From Brenneria izbisi (GTDB lineage: Bacteria; Pseudomonadota; Gammaproteobacteria; Enterobacterales; Enterobacteriaceae): a stretch of 64,000 nucleotides of DNA. Both the position numbers and the translations under genes were made by a program. Every line of letters begins with the position of its first letter. Position 1 is the first letter of the stretch. The notes under the pieces were generated by a model. The model was not told the origin of the DNA, made no database searches, and saw nothing but the letters and a program-made list of their open reading frames with translations. Shown piece after piece: positions 48,173 through 57,732 of this stretch. The stretch is taken from positions 62,001-126,000 of the forward strand of contig NZ_JAMPJU010000005.1 of the NCBI RefSeq assembly GCF_025840185.1. The letters are read 5' to 3'.

Positions 48173-50242
48173 TTACTGTAGCAGCGAAATATCCGCAACC
48201 TGCAAGAACAATTCCCGCAATTTGCTGAGCAACGTCAGACGGTTAATCCGCAGTTGCTCATCTTCCGCCATCACCATCACCTGATCGAAGAACGCGTCAA
48301 CCGGTTCGCGCAGGGAAGCCAGTTCCGCTAACGCTTCCTGATATTGGCCGGCGGCAAACAGCGGTTGAAGTTTATCCGTCAGCACCACCACATGCGTCGC
48401 CAGCGTGATTTCCGCCGGATCTTTCAATACGGACGCATCCACATTCTCTTTCAGCGTATCGCTGGACTTCGCCAGAATATTGGAAACCCGCTTGTTGGCC
48501 GCCGCCAGCGCCGCCGCCGCTTCCAACGTGCGGAAGTGACTGACCGCCTTCACTCTGGCGTCAAAATCCGCCGGACGGGTCGGACGACGCGCCAATACCG
48601 CCTGAATGGTATCCACGCTGTGACCTTCTTCCTGATACCAGGCGCGGAAACGACCGAGCATAAACTCAATCACATCATCCACCACCTTGGCGTTGGTCAG
48701 CTTGTCGCCGTACAGACGCGCGGCTTGTTCCGTCAGCGTCTGTAAATCCAGCGGCAAACGCTTCTCGACGATGATACGCAATACCCCCAACGCCGCACGG
48801 CGCAAGGCAAACGGATCTTTGTCGCCTTTCGGATGCTGACCAATGCCAAAAATCCCGGCCAGCGTATCCATTTTGTCGGCGATCGCCAACGCGCAGGCCA
48901 CGGAAGAAGACGGCAGAGCATCACCGGCAAAACGTGGTTGATACTGTTCGTTCAACGCGACGGCCACCTCTTCCGGCTCGCCATCGTGACGCGCATAGTG
49001 CATCCCCATCACGCCTTGGGTGTCGGTGAATTCAAACACCATGTTGGTCATCAGGTCGCACTTGGACAGCAAACCGGCGCGGGCGGCGTGCTCCACATCC
49101 GCACCAATCCGCGCGGCGACCCAACCTGCCAGCGCCTGAATGCGATCGGTTTTATCGCGCAGCGTCCCCAGTTGTTGCTGGAACAGGACGGTTTCCAGAC
49201 GCGGCAGATGATCTTCCAGACGCTTTTTACGATCGGTGTTGAAGAAGAATTCAGCATCCGCCAGACGCGGACGCACGACTTTTTCATTACCGGAGATAAT
49301 CTGTTGCGGATCGCTGGATTCGATGTTGGCGACAAAAATGAAGTTTGGCAGCAGCTTGCCGCTAGGGTCATAGACCGGGAAATATTTCTGGTCGCCCTTC
49401 ATGGTATACACCAGCGCTTCGGACGGCACCGCGAGGAATTTTTCTTCAAATTTCGCCGTCAGCACCACCGGCCATTCCACCAGCGAGGCGACTTCTTCCA
49501 GCAGACTGTCGCTCAGATCGGCATTACCGCCAATCTTGCGCGCCGCTTCTTCTGCATCGGCCTTGATTTTGGCTTTACGTTGTTCGTAATCCGCCATGAC
49601 TTTGCCGCGCGCCAGCAAAATGTCAGGATACTGATCGGCAGTATCGATCGTGAATTGCGCTTCACCCATAAAACGGTGACCACGGATAGTGCGGGCGGAC
49701 TCAATGCCCAACACCTGACCGGGGATCAGTTCGTCGCCCAGCAGCAGGGTCACCGTATGCACCGGACGCACAAACTGTGTTTCCTTGTCGCCCCAGCGCA
49801 TCAGTTTCGGCACCGGCAGCTTCGCCAGCGCCGCGTTCACCATTCCGGTCAGCAATGCCTGCGCCCGCTCGCCTTTAACCTGCGCGCGGTAGAGCAACCA
49901 CTCGCCTTTATCGGTTGTCAGACGCTCAGCCTGAGAAACCGTGATGCCGCAACCACGCGCCCAACCTTCGGCCGCTTTGGTCGGTTTGCCATCGGCGTCG
50001 AACGCCTGCGCTATCGCCGGGCCGCGTTTTTCTATTTCTCGGTCAGGTTGCGAGGCGCTCAACGCCGCCACTTTCAGCGCCAGACGGCGCGGCGCGGCGA
50101 ACCAGCGCACTTCACCGTGCGTCAATCCGGCTGCATCCAGTTCGGCGGTAAAGTGGGCGGCAAAAGATTCCGCCAGATTACGAAGAGCCTTCGGCGGTAG
50201 TTCTTCCGTGCCGATTTCCACCAGAAAAGTCTTGTCAGTCAT
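48173..50242 (-). CDS. glyS: Glycyl-tRNA synthetase beta subunit
   Basis: This is the beta chain of the alpha2-beta2 bacterial glycyl-tRNA synthetase, which binds tRNA-Gly. The 689 residues match E. coli in length. Conserved stretches are [24 protein letters not shown] at the N-terminus, [13 protein letters not shown], the HD-like central region, and the C-terminal anticodon-binding DALR-like domain ending [15 protein letters not shown]. It follows glyQ by nine bases, so the two subunits are made together. Confidence 0.97.
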   Translation of the reverse strand: MTDKTFLVEIGTEELPPKALRNLAESFAAHFTAELDAAGLTHGEVRWFAAPRRLALKVAALSASQPDREIEKRGPAIAQAFDADGKPTKAAEGWARGCGITVSQAERLTTDKGEWLLYRAQVKGERAQALLTGMVNAALAKLPVPKLMRWGDKETQFVRPVHTVTLLLGDELIPGQVLGIESARTIRGHRFMGEAQFTIDTADQYPDILLARGKVMADYEQRKAKIKADAEEAARKIGGNADLSDSLLEEVASLVEWPVVLTAKFEEKFLAVPSEALVYTMKGDQKYFPVYDPSGKLLPNFIFVANIESSDPQQIISGNEKVVRPRLADAEFFFNTDRKKRLEDHLPRLETVLFQQQLGTLRDKTDRIQALAGWVAARIGADVEHAARAGLLSKCDLMTNMVFEFTDTQGVMGMHYARHDGEPEEVAVALNEQYQPRFAGDALPSSSVACALAIADKMDTLAGIFGIGQHPKGDKDPFALRRAALGVLRIIVEKRLPLDLQTLTEQAARLYGDKLTNAKVVDDVIEFMLGRFRAWYQEEGHSVDTIQAVLARRPTRPADFDARVKAVSHFRTLEAAAALAAANKRVSNILAKSSDTLKENVDASVLKDPAEITLATHVVVLTDKLQPLFAAGQYQEALAELASLREPVDAFFDQVMVMAEDEQLRINRLTLLSKLRELFLQVADISLLQ

Positions 50243-50251
50243 GGCTGCCTC

Positions 50252-51181
50252 TTAGCTCTCTTTCTTATTGCACACGTTTTTATTGCACAGGGGGAAGCCC
50301 AGCGCCTCGCGGGAAGCGTAATAGGCTTCCGCTACCGCTTTGGTCAGGGTACGAATACGCAGGATGTAGCGCTGACGCTCGGTAACGGAAATCGCTTTAC
50401 GCGCATCCAGCAGGTTAAAGCTGTGCGCCGCTTTCAAAATGCGTTCGTAAGCCGGTAAAGGCAGCGGTTTTTCCAGCGCCAGCAGATGCTGCGCCTCTTT
50501 TTCATATTGTTCAAAACAGCTAAACAGGAAATCGACATCGGCGTATTCGAAGTTATAGGTCGATTGCTCGACTTCATTCTGATGAAACACATCGCCGTAA
50601 GTGGTTTTACCCAGCGGGCCGTCGCTCCAGACCAGATCGTAAACGCTGTCCACGCCCTGAATGTACATCGCCAGACGTTCCAGACCGTAAGTAATCTCAC
50701 CGGTAACCGGTTTACACTCCAGACCGCCGACCTGCTGAAAGTAGGTGAACTGCGTCACTTCCATGCCGTTCAGCCACACTTCCCAGCCCAGCCCCCAGGC
50801 GCCCAGCGTCGGGTTTTCCCAGTTGTCTTCCACGAAACGGATGTCATGGATGGTCGGGTCCATCCCCAACTCTTTCAGGGAGCCGAGATAGAGTTCCTGA
50901 ATGTTATCGGGCGATGGCTTAATCACGACCTGAAACTGGTAGTAGTGTTGCAGGCGGTTCGGGTTTTCACCGTAACGGCCATCGGTAGGACGGCGCGAAG
51001 GTTGCACATAAGCGGCAGCCATCGGCTCTGGGCCGAGCGCCCGCAGACAGGTCATCGGATGTGAAGTGCCGGCGCCGACTTCCATGTCCAACGGTTGGAC
51101 AATGGTACAGCCCTGGCGCGCCCAGTAATCCTGTAATGTCAGGATCAGGCCCTGGAAGGTCTTGGTATCAAACTTTTGCAT
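50252..51181 (-). CDS. glyQ: Glycyl-tRNA synthetase alpha subunit
   Basis: This is the catalytic subunit that activates glycine with ATP. The ATG at 51181 ([20 protein letters not shown]) gives 309 residues, slightly more than E. coli GlyQ (303). The frame is open 32 codons upstream, but that part is not conserved. Key segments are [41 protein letters not shown] and [21 protein letters not shown]. The C-terminus carries a duplicated-looking [11 protein letters not shown] tail. It heads the glyQ-glyS operon. Confidence 0.96.
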   Translation of the reverse strand: MQKFDTKTFQGLILTLQDYWARQGCTIVQPLDMEVGAGTSHPMTCLRALGPEPMAAAYVQPSRRPTDGRYGENPNRLQHYYQFQVVIKPSPDNIQELYLGSLKELGMDPTIHDIRFVEDNWENPTLGAWGLGWEVWLNGMEVTQFTYFQQVGGLECKPVTGEITYGLERLAMYIQGVDSVYDLVWSDGPLGKTTYGDVFHQNEVEQSTYNFEYADVDFLFSCFEQYEKEAQHLLALEKPLPLPAYERILKAAHSFNLLDARKAISVTERQRYILRIRTLTKAVAEAYYASREALGFPLCNKNVCNKKES

Positions 51182-51351
51182 GTTGGATTCGCACGCGATA
51201 CAAGTGGGTTTACAATGAATGCGCCAGTATACCCTCTGAGTGCAAGATATACAGCCAGAATGCGGCAACAAGTTCATATCGGTGATGATTTTTCATGCGG
51301 GCAAGGGTTGCCCGCACTTAATTACGCCCACTAGCATTACGCCCGCAAGCT

Positions 51352-52158
51352 TTACCCCATAAACACGGTATGCAACATCTTCAGGCTTAACAGCAACAGC
51401 AAGGCCGCAAACGCTTTTTTCAGGGTCGCCACCGGCAGACGATGCGCCAGTCGCGCCCCGACCGGAGCAGTGAAATAGCTGACGGCGGAAATCAACACGA
51501 CCGCCGGCAGCGAGACATAGCCCACCGAGTATGCTGGCAGTCCGGTCGTCGACCAGCCGTTGATCATATATCCCAACGCCCCGGACAACGCGATAGGCAA
51601 CCCAACCGCCGCCGAGGTGCCTATCGCCTGTTGAATACGCACGTTGCACCAGGTAAGAAACGGCACCGTCAGCGAACCGCCGCCAATCGCCACCAGCGCG
51701 GAAATGCCGCCGATCGCCAGGCCAGCCAGCGACATTCCCGCCGTGCCGGGCAACTGACGCTGCGGCTTGGGCTTCATGTTCAACACCATTTGCAGGGAAA
51801 CGTAGGCCATGAAACAGGAGAAAAATATCGCCAGCGCCCGCGTCGGCAACAGCGTCGCCAGCCAGGTGGCGGCGAACGTACCGAGCAGGATAGCCGGCGT
51901 AATTCGCCAGACGACAGGCCAGAGCACCGCCTGATGCTGGTGATGCGTGCGCAGACTGGAGATCGCCGTCACCACAATCGCCGCCATTGAGGTTCCCAGC
52001 GCCATATGCACCAGATGCGTATTCTGCACGCCTTGCGCCGCAAACATCGCGGTGAGTATCGGCACCATGATGCCGCCCCCGCCAATCCCCAATAATCCGG
52101 CCATAAAACCCACTACCGCGCCTAACATCAGATAGGCCAAAACCCACTCAACCGCCAT
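51352..52158 (-). CDS. TauE/SafE family sulfite or anion exporter (YfcA-like)
   Basis: This is a 268-residue inner-membrane protein with eight predicted helices. The two internal repeats show the family glycine motifs: GFMAGLLGIGGGGIMVPIL near residue 17 and AIGGISALVAIGGGSLTVPFL near 150. TauE/SafE proteins export small organic anions such as sulfite or sulfoacetate, but most, including YfcA, have no proven substrate. It is upstream of glyQ on the same strand with a 170-base gap, probably a separate unit. Confidence 0.9.
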   Translation of the reverse strand: MAVEWVLAYLMLGAVVGFMAGLLGIGGGGIMVPILTAMFAAQGVQNTHLVHMALGTSMAAIVVTAISSLRTHHQHQAVLWPVVWRITPAILLGTFAATWLATLLPTRALAIFFSCFMAYVSLQMVLNMKPKPQRQLPGTAGMSLAGLAIGGISALVAIGGGSLTVPFLTWCNVRIQQAIGTSAAVGLPIALSGALGYMINGWSTTGLPAYSVGYVSLPAVVLISAVSYFTAPVGARLAHRLPVATLKKAFAALLLLLSLKMLHTVFMG

Positions 52159-52380
52159 TCCCCGTTCCCCAATCAGTCATACGTTATCGTTTTTGCAAGG
52201 CAGCTTAATACGCTCACGTTGGCAGCATGATATCTGTGATCCGTAATATAAAAAGCTGGTTGCTTATACAGCACTTCAAATGTCATGATCGCGCCATATG
52301 GTTGGCAACGTCACTATCAATAACAACAACACTGCCAAATAACAACCTGCCGACAGGCCATTGCATGATAGGAAAACAAG

Positions 52381-52944
52381 ATGAAGCGTTGTGGCTGGGT
52401 GACTCAGGATGCTCTCTATCAGAACTATCATGATAATGAGTGGGGCAAACCCTGTACGGACAGCCAGGCGCTGTTCGAATTACTTTGTCTGGAAGGCCAG
52501 CAGGCTGGGCTATCCTGGATTACCGTCTTGAAAAAACGGGAAAATTACCGTCGCTGTTTTCATCAGTTCAATCCTGAACGCGTTGCCCGCATGACCGGGG
52601 ACGACGTCGCCCTGCTGCTACAGGATCGCGGCATCATCCGTCATCGCGGAAAAATCGAAGCCATCATCACCAACGCCCGCGCCTGGCTGGAACTGGAAAA
52701 TCAGGGAGAGAGCTTCTCGCATTTCATCTGGTCGTTTGTCGATCATCAGCCGCAGATCCATCGTCCCGCGTCGCTTGCCGATGTTCCGGCTAAAACCGCC
52801 ACCTCGGATGCCATGTCAAAAGCGCTGAAAAAGCGCGGCTTCAAGTTTATCGGCTCCACTATTTGCTACGCTTTTATGCAGGCGGCAGGGTTGGTGAACG
52901 ACCATACCGTCGACTGCTTCCGTTATCAGGAAACAGAAAAGTGA
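52381..52944 (+). CDS. tag: 3-methyladenine DNA glycosylase I
   Basis: Tag excises 3-methyladenine from alkylated DNA. The 187 residues match E. coli Tag. The zinc site is complete: Cys4 (MKRCGW), His17 (NYHDNEWG), His175 and Cys179 (VNDHTVDCF). The EGQQAGLSWITVLKKRENYR segment contains the base-binding Glu and Trp. AGGAAAACAAG precedes the start. It stands alone on the plus strand. Confidence 0.97.
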   Translation: MKRCGWVTQDALYQNYHDNEWGKPCTDSQALFELLCLEGQQAGLSWITVLKKRENYRRCFHQFNPERVARMTGDDVALLLQDRGIIRHRGKIEAIITNARAWLELENQGESFSHFIWSFVDHQPQIHRPASLADVPAKTATSDAMSKALKKRGFKFIGSTICYAFMQAAGLVNDHTVDCFRYQETEK

Positions 52945-53095
52945 TTCTGGTCGATTAAATATCGCAGCCCTTCCCCGGACATCGAAGGAAGCTCAAAAGA
53001 CCCGCGCAAAGGTATTACATTGGTATTATTTGATGTTACGCTATACGCAAATCGATTACGGGGACGAGATGATTGCATCTCATTAAGGACGTACC

Positions 53096-54112
53096 ATGCC
53101 ATTCAATAAAAAGAGCCGTATCACCGGCGCGCTATACGGACAAATGTTGGGTGATGCAATGGGAATGCCATCGGAATTATGGCCGCGTTCACGCATTAAA
53201 GCTCGCTTCGGCTGGATTGATCGGTTTTTACCGGGTCCTGAAGAAAATATTGCCGCCTGTTATTTCAATACGGCGGAATATACCGACGACACCGCCATGG
53301 CCCTTGCACTGGCAGATGCGCTGATCGAACGTGAAGGTGAGATCGATCCGGTCACCATCGGCAAACACATTCTCCACTGGGCGTTATCATTCAATGCGTT
53401 CGAGAAAAATATCCTCGGACCAACCTCAAAACTGGCGCTGACCGCATTACAGCAAGGCACCGACATTCGTGAACTGGACAACAACGGATTAACCAACGGC
53501 GCCGCGATGCGCATTTCGCCGTTAGGTTGTCTGGTGCCCACCCATTCTCTGGACGATTTCATCCGCGATGTCGAACTCGCTTCCAGCGCGACGCATAAAT
53601 CCGATGTGGCTATCGCGGGCGCTACCGTCATCGCCTGGGCGATATCAAAAGGGATCGAAGGCGCCTCGTGGCAGGAAATCAGCGATGCGCTTCCCGCTGT
53701 CGCGAAAACGGCACAGGAAAAACGCGTCACCACCTACGGTCCCTCCATGTCGGCACGGATCGCACTGGCCTTACAGACAGTGAAGGCGATGCAGGATACG
53801 GAACACGCGCTGCAAAACGTTTATGATCTGATTGGTACGGGCGCTGAAATGATTGAATCCGTTCCTGCCGCGATCGCCATGGTCGAATTATCCGCCACCG
53901 ATCCGAATCGCTGCGCCATTCTGTGCGCCAACCTTGGCGGAGATACTGACACCATCGGCGCGATGGCGACCGCGATCTGTGGCGCGATAAATGGAATAGG
54001 CAGCATCGCGCCGCACTTTAAACAGCAGTTGGATGAAGCCAATCACATTGATATCGAGCATTACAGCAGTGAGTTGCTGCGATTAAGAATGCTGCGGGAA
54101 CAAGCGGAATAA
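53096..54112 (+). CDS. ADP-ribosylglycohydrolase family protein
   Basis: This 338-residue protein of the DraG/ARH superfamily has the binuclear-magnesium motifs in order: YTDDTAM near residue 62, NGAAMR near 135 and GGDTDT near 283. Such enzymes remove ADP-ribose from proteins or hydrolyse other N-glycosidic ribosyl compounds. Genes of this type next to GntR regulators in enterobacteria often belong to nucleoside or sugar catabolism, so a small-molecule ribosyl substrate is plausible here. No partner ADP-ribosyltransferase is seen. It converges on the GntR gene across 33 bases. Confidence 0.88.
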   Translation: MPFNKKSRITGALYGQMLGDAMGMPSELWPRSRIKARFGWIDRFLPGPEENIAACYFNTAEYTDDTAMALALADALIEREGEIDPVTIGKHILHWALSFNAFEKNILGPTSKLALTALQQGTDIRELDNNGLTNGAAMRISPLGCLVPTHSLDDFIRDVELASSATHKSDVAIAGATVIAWAISKGIEGASWQEISDALPAVAKTAQEKRVTTYGPSMSARIALALQTVKAMQDTEHALQNVYDLIGTGAEMIESVPAAIAMVELSATDPNRCAILCANLGGDTDTIGAMATAICGAINGIGSIAPHFKQQLDEANHIDIEHYSSELLRLRMLREQAE

Positions 54113-54145
54113 TAGGCGATTCGGCAACCAACGTACCACACAGGG

Positions 54146-54898
54146 CTACGCCGAAAAGAACACGTACATGTCTGAACGACAGTAATTAATGCTGTATTCG
54201 ACAGGCTTGCCAGTGTTATCAAACGCCAATTCTTTAACCACCAGCACCGGTAGAGACGCCGGCGTTTTGATATGCGTCATAAATTCCTGGCTGGGCGTCT
54301 GAGCGGATACCCAGCTACGAGTCCGCTGCAAGAAAATATTCTGGCTTTGGAAGTAGGCGTACAGCGAAACGCCGATATGTTCCACATCGTCGATCAGACT
54401 GGCGGGAACATAGGACTCTTCAATAGAGACACGTTCACCATCAATGTCACGCACACGTTTGAGGATAAACACCGGGCTGCCCGCTGAAATACTCAGCCGT
54501 TCGGCGATATCAGGCTCACAGGGTATTCTGGCCTTTTCCAGCCAGTGAGAGCCTGGTTTTTTCCCTTTCAAAGCCACCTGATCGGAAAATCCCTGCGCCA
54601 CGCTGAGGTGATATTCCAATTGATCATTGATATAGGTGCCATATCCACGATTGCGGATGACGATATTTTGCGATTCCAGCAACTCAAGCGCTTTGCGCAC
54701 CGTGATACGTGATATCCCCAGCGCCTGGACAAACTCCCGCTCGCTCGGCAGAAAATGGCCGCACGCCAACTCGCCGGTTTGCACCAGCCGTTGGATCGTC
54801 TCTGAAAACTTCATGTAGAGTGGCAGCTTATCCGTCTGTGTAAAGCGCACACGCAGATGTTCAATCAACGTATCGTTTGCGTTCATCTCTGCTTTCAT
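54146..54898 (-). CDS. GntR/HutC-family transcriptional regulator
   Basis: The N-terminal winged helix-turn-helix (about residues 20-85, GHFLPSEREFVQALGISRITVRKALELL) is followed by a UTRA ligand domain (about 105-245, including SIEESYVPASLIDDV and YSINYCRSD). This is the HutC subfamily, which responds to small carboxylates, sugars or amino-sugar phosphates. The start is uncertain: ATGs at 54898 and 54886 both lack a good ribosome site, and the frame is open to 54958. It is divergent from ghrB and convergent with the ADP-ribosylglycohydrolase gene, so either could be its target. GGGGA and TCCCC arms near 54913-54934 are a possible operator. Confidence 0.88.
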   Translation of the reverse strand: MKAEMNANDTLIEHLRVRFTQTDKLPLYMKFSETIQRLVQTGELACGHFLPSEREFVQALGISRITVRKALELLESQNIVIRNRGYGTYINDQLEYHLSVAQGFSDQVALKGKKPGSHWLEKARIPCEPDIAERLSISAGSPVFILKRVRDIDGERVSIEESYVPASLIDDVEHIGVSLYAYFQSQNIFLQRTRSWVSAQTPSQEFMTHIKTPASLPVLVVKELAFDNTGKPVEYSINYCRSDMYVFFSA

Positions 54899-55066
54899 GC
54901 CTGAGGAACAGTGCGGGGATGATAACGTGTTTCCCCTTGCGCTTCTCCCTTTAATCACTCGCCGCAGACTTACGCCGGACAGGTATGGCTTGCAGTCTGC
55001 CGCTCGCTACGCGATGATTCCCACAGTTATTGCCGCTTTGCCTCCCTAACCATAACGGAGTTTGCG

Positions 55067-56029
55067 ATGAAACCTCACGTCATTGTGTACAGAAAAATTC
55101 CTGACGACTTGCGCGCCCGCCTGGATCAACATTTCACCGTCACTGAGCTTGATGATTTCCCGGCAACCGATCATCCCGCGCTGGCGCAGGCGGAAGGCTT
55201 GCTCGGCGCAGGCGGTAATGTGGATAGCGCGTTTCTGGCGCATGCGCCGCGTCTGCGGGCCGCCTCCACCATCTCCGTCGGCTACGATACCTTTGATGTG
55301 GATGCCATGAATGAGAAAGGGGTCGTCCTGATGCATACGCCGACCGTGTTGACCGAAACCGTGGCCGATACGGTACTGACGCTGATGCTGGCCAGCGCCC
55401 GCCGGGTCGTGGAAGTCGCGGAGCGCGTCAAAGCAGGCGAGTGGAAAAGCAGTATCGACAGCGACTGGTTCGGCACCGATGTGCATCATAAAACGCTGGG
55501 TATTCTCGGCATGGGGCGCATCGGGCTGGCGGTGGCGCAGCGAGCGCATTTCGGTTTCAGCATGCCGATTCTCTACAATGCCCGCCGTCATCATCCGCAA
55601 GCGGAGGAACGTTTTGACGCCCGTTATTGCGATTTGGATACGCTGCTCGCCCAATCGGATTTTCTGTGCATTACGCTGCCGCTGACCACTGAGACGAAAA
55701 ATCTGATTGGCCGTGAGCAACTGGCCAAAATGAAATCCAGCGCGATCCTGATTAATATTGGCCGTGGCGCGGTGGTGGATGAAAATGCCCTGATCGAAGC
55801 GCTCAGCAACGGCACCCTCCACGCGGCCGGTCTGGATGTGTTCGTTAAGGAACCGCTGCCAATGGATTCACCGCTGTTAAGCCTGCCTAACGTGGTGGCG
55901 TTGCCTCACATTGGCTCGGCCACCCATGACACGCGCTATGACATGGCGGCTTGCGCGGTGGATAACCTGATTGCCGCGCTAACCGGCACAGTCAAAGAAA
56001 ACTGCGTCAACCCGCAAGTGCTGAAATAG
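55067..56029 (+). CDS. ghrB: Glyoxylate/hydroxypyruvate reductase B (2-ketogluconate reductase)
   Basis: GhrB reduces glyoxylate, hydroxypyruvate and 2-keto-D-gluconate with NADPH. The 320-residue protein follows E. coli GhrB closely. The dinucleotide motif [20 protein letters not shown] is near residue 147 and the catalytic triad is Arg in [21 protein letters not shown], Glu in FVKEPL and His in [20 protein letters not shown] precedes the start. It is divergent from the GntR gene over about 170 bases. 2-Ketogluconate metabolism is common in plant-associated enterobacteria. Confidence 0.93.
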   Translation: MKPHVIVYRKIPDDLRARLDQHFTVTELDDFPATDHPALAQAEGLLGAGGNVDSAFLAHAPRLRAASTISVGYDTFDVDAMNEKGVVLMHTPTVLTETVADTVLTLMLASARRVVEVAERVKAGEWKSSIDSDWFGTDVHHKTLGILGMGRIGLAVAQRAHFGFSMPILYNARRHHPQAEERFDARYCDLDTLLAQSDFLCITLPLTTETKNLIGREQLAKMKSSAILINIGRGAVVDENALIEALSNGTLHAAGLDVFVKEPLPMDSPLLSLPNVVALPHIGSATHDTRYDMAACAVDNLIAALTGTVKENCVNPQVLK

Positions 56030-56092
56030 CGTGCGGTGTGAATACGGTGGAAAAGCAAGGCGGCGCGACGGCGGCCTTGCCGGAAACCGGGT

Positions 56093-57301
56093 TCACTCAA
56101 CCGCAATCGGTTTTTCCGTCAGTGTGGTTTTATTCTCTCCCTGAATAGCCTGCACTTTTTGTTCTGTTCGCTGAACGGCGTCCGCGCTGTCGAGCAAATT
56201 GTAGGTCAGTTCAAATTCGGTACTTTGCCCCGGCTGAAGCTGTTTCACCCGTCCTTGTTCCCGCTCAATGGTAACCGGATAGGCGTAGTTGGTGCCGGGT
56301 TCAATGCCGGTGACATAACCCTGCTGCACGGTATCGGTATTTTTCCACAATGTGAGCAGCGGCAATTGTCGGGTATCAAATTCAATCGATACGCCTTTGT
56401 CGCCCGCTCGGTTTACCAGCGCCGCCAGCGTTTTCCCCTGTTTATCGGCATAGGGCGTCAGATTAAACACCATTTCGTCGAAGTCTTTGGTTGGGCCTTT
56501 ATACGTTTGCCATTCCTGCAACCCGGCCTTGGCGTAATCATTAAAAGGCGAAATTTCTTTTACCGGGGCGATAAACCGCGCGCCATCTTCGAGGATCGGC
56601 GTACCAAAATTACTGTGATAGATAATCTGATAATCACGGGCATAGTCCGCTTTATTCGTCAGCACATCATGTACGGTAAACGATGTGCTGCCTGGGGTGT
56701 AACGCAGTTCAGTCCAGGTTTCCAGATTGGATTGCTTGAAGCTGCTCTCTTTCAACAGACCACGGATGGTTATTTGATAAGGCGCTTTTTCACTGACGTC
56801 CACCACCACTTTTGAGGCTGGCGTGTTGCCGGCACGACCGTGCAACGTATAAATCATGCCATTATCCACAACCGGATGACCGGTCCACTCATAGCCACAA
56901 CGCACCATCATTTCATTGAAGCCTTCCAGCCAACCCAGTCCGTTACGGCTTTCCAGATTGATGGTATTCGGGTTGACCACTTCCTTCACCGGCGAATCCC
57001 ATCCCAGACGGATGTTCTTACCCGTTACATGCAGCAAATCCATACCCCGGCTTGGGCTGAGTACAATTTTCAACCCATTCTGGCTATTGATGGTAATGAT
57101 TTTACTGCCTTCCTGACGCCCGCCGTGCAAAACGGTCTGCTCAATGCTGAAATGCTGATCTTTGACCTTCAGCGCGTCGCTGCTTATTTGCCAATTTCCC
57201 TTTTCCACACTGCTTTCAGCATCTGTCAGCACGAACGTCTGGGCAGACAGTTGCCATGAGGTCAGCGCCAATGCGATCCCCATCACCGGTAATTTTTTCA
57301 T
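56093..57301 (-). CDS. DUF4432 family periplasmic protein, aldose-epimerase-like fold
   Basis: This 402-residue protein has a clear signal peptide (MKKLPVMGIALALTSWQLSA). The rest fits the DUF4432 family, which shares the galactose-mutarotase supersandwich fold; landmarks are LSPSRGMDLLHVTGKNIRLGWDS, GWLEGFNEMMVRCGYEWTGHPV, LHGRAGNTPA and YHSNFGTPILEDGARF. Some cytosolic members are sugar epimerases, but a secreted form suggests action on a sugar or oligosaccharide in the periplasm. The start follows AGGGATAATGAA. A CRP-like site lies 73 bases upstream, fitting carbon-source control. Confidence 0.85.
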   Translation of the reverse strand: MKKLPVMGIALALTSWQLSAQTFVLTDAESSVEKGNWQISSDALKVKDQHFSIEQTVLHGGRQEGSKIITINSQNGLKIVLSPSRGMDLLHVTGKNIRLGWDSPVKEVVNPNTINLESRNGLGWLEGFNEMMVRCGYEWTGHPVVDNGMIYTLHGRAGNTPASKVVVDVSEKAPYQITIRGLLKESSFKQSNLETWTELRYTPGSTSFTVHDVLTNKADYARDYQIIYHSNFGTPILEDGARFIAPVKEISPFNDYAKAGLQEWQTYKGPTKDFDEMVFNLTPYADKQGKTLAALVNRAGDKGVSIEFDTRQLPLLTLWKNTDTVQQGYVTGIEPGTNYAYPVTIEREQGRVKQLQPGQSTEFELTYNLLDSADAVQRTEQKVQAIQGENKTTLTEKPIAVE

Positions 57302-57373
57302 TTCATTATCCCTTTTTGCTGAATTGATTTAGCTTATGCGAAATCAAGACTACAAATCTGTCCGTTACCAGAA

Positions 57374-57389
57374 TGTGACAGTTATCACC
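57374..57389. promoter_or_regulatory. CRP-like site upstream of the DUF4432 gene
   Basis: TGTGACAGTTATCACC has one mismatch to TGTGA-N6-TCACA, 73 bases before the minus-strand start. This is a good activating position. Confidence 0.6.
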
Positions 57390-57410
57390 AGATGGAAAAA
57401 TTCTGTGTTG

Positions 57411-57427
57411 TTGCGAATTTTTCGCAA
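57411..57427. promoter_or_regulatory. 17-base palindromic operator candidate
   Basis: TTGCGAA-TTT-TTCGCAA has perfect seven-base arms. It lies 110 bases upstream of the DUF4432 gene and 306 upstream of avtA, next to the CRP-like site. It is a typical layout for a dimeric sugar-responsive repressor. No matching regulator gene was recognised in the window. The rest of the 431-base gap holds nothing else clear. Confidence 0.45.
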
Positions 57428-57732
57428 TCAAGATCACGATTACATTAAATATCATCGAATTCCTTGCACTATAAATGGGAGACAGATCGGCTATTCCTGA
57501 TATCGATTCAGCTTTTGCCCGGAAAATCGCCACGCCGCTCACCGCGATAGCGTTCAGCAGATTGCCGACGGCGAATGACTGAACCCTACGCCATTTTTCA
57601 GACAATAATGCTAAGCAATCATCAGAAAAGCAGTTAAATACACGAAATGGCCGATTTCAAGCCACATTGCACACTGGCAGCGCAAACGCTATGGTTGCCA
57701 CTTACCCATGTATGAACACTTACTGACAAACT

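Noticed and set aside
48833-50200. 455-residue open frame on the plus strand
   Set aside because: It is antisense to glyS, with low-complexity Arg/His/Gln composition.
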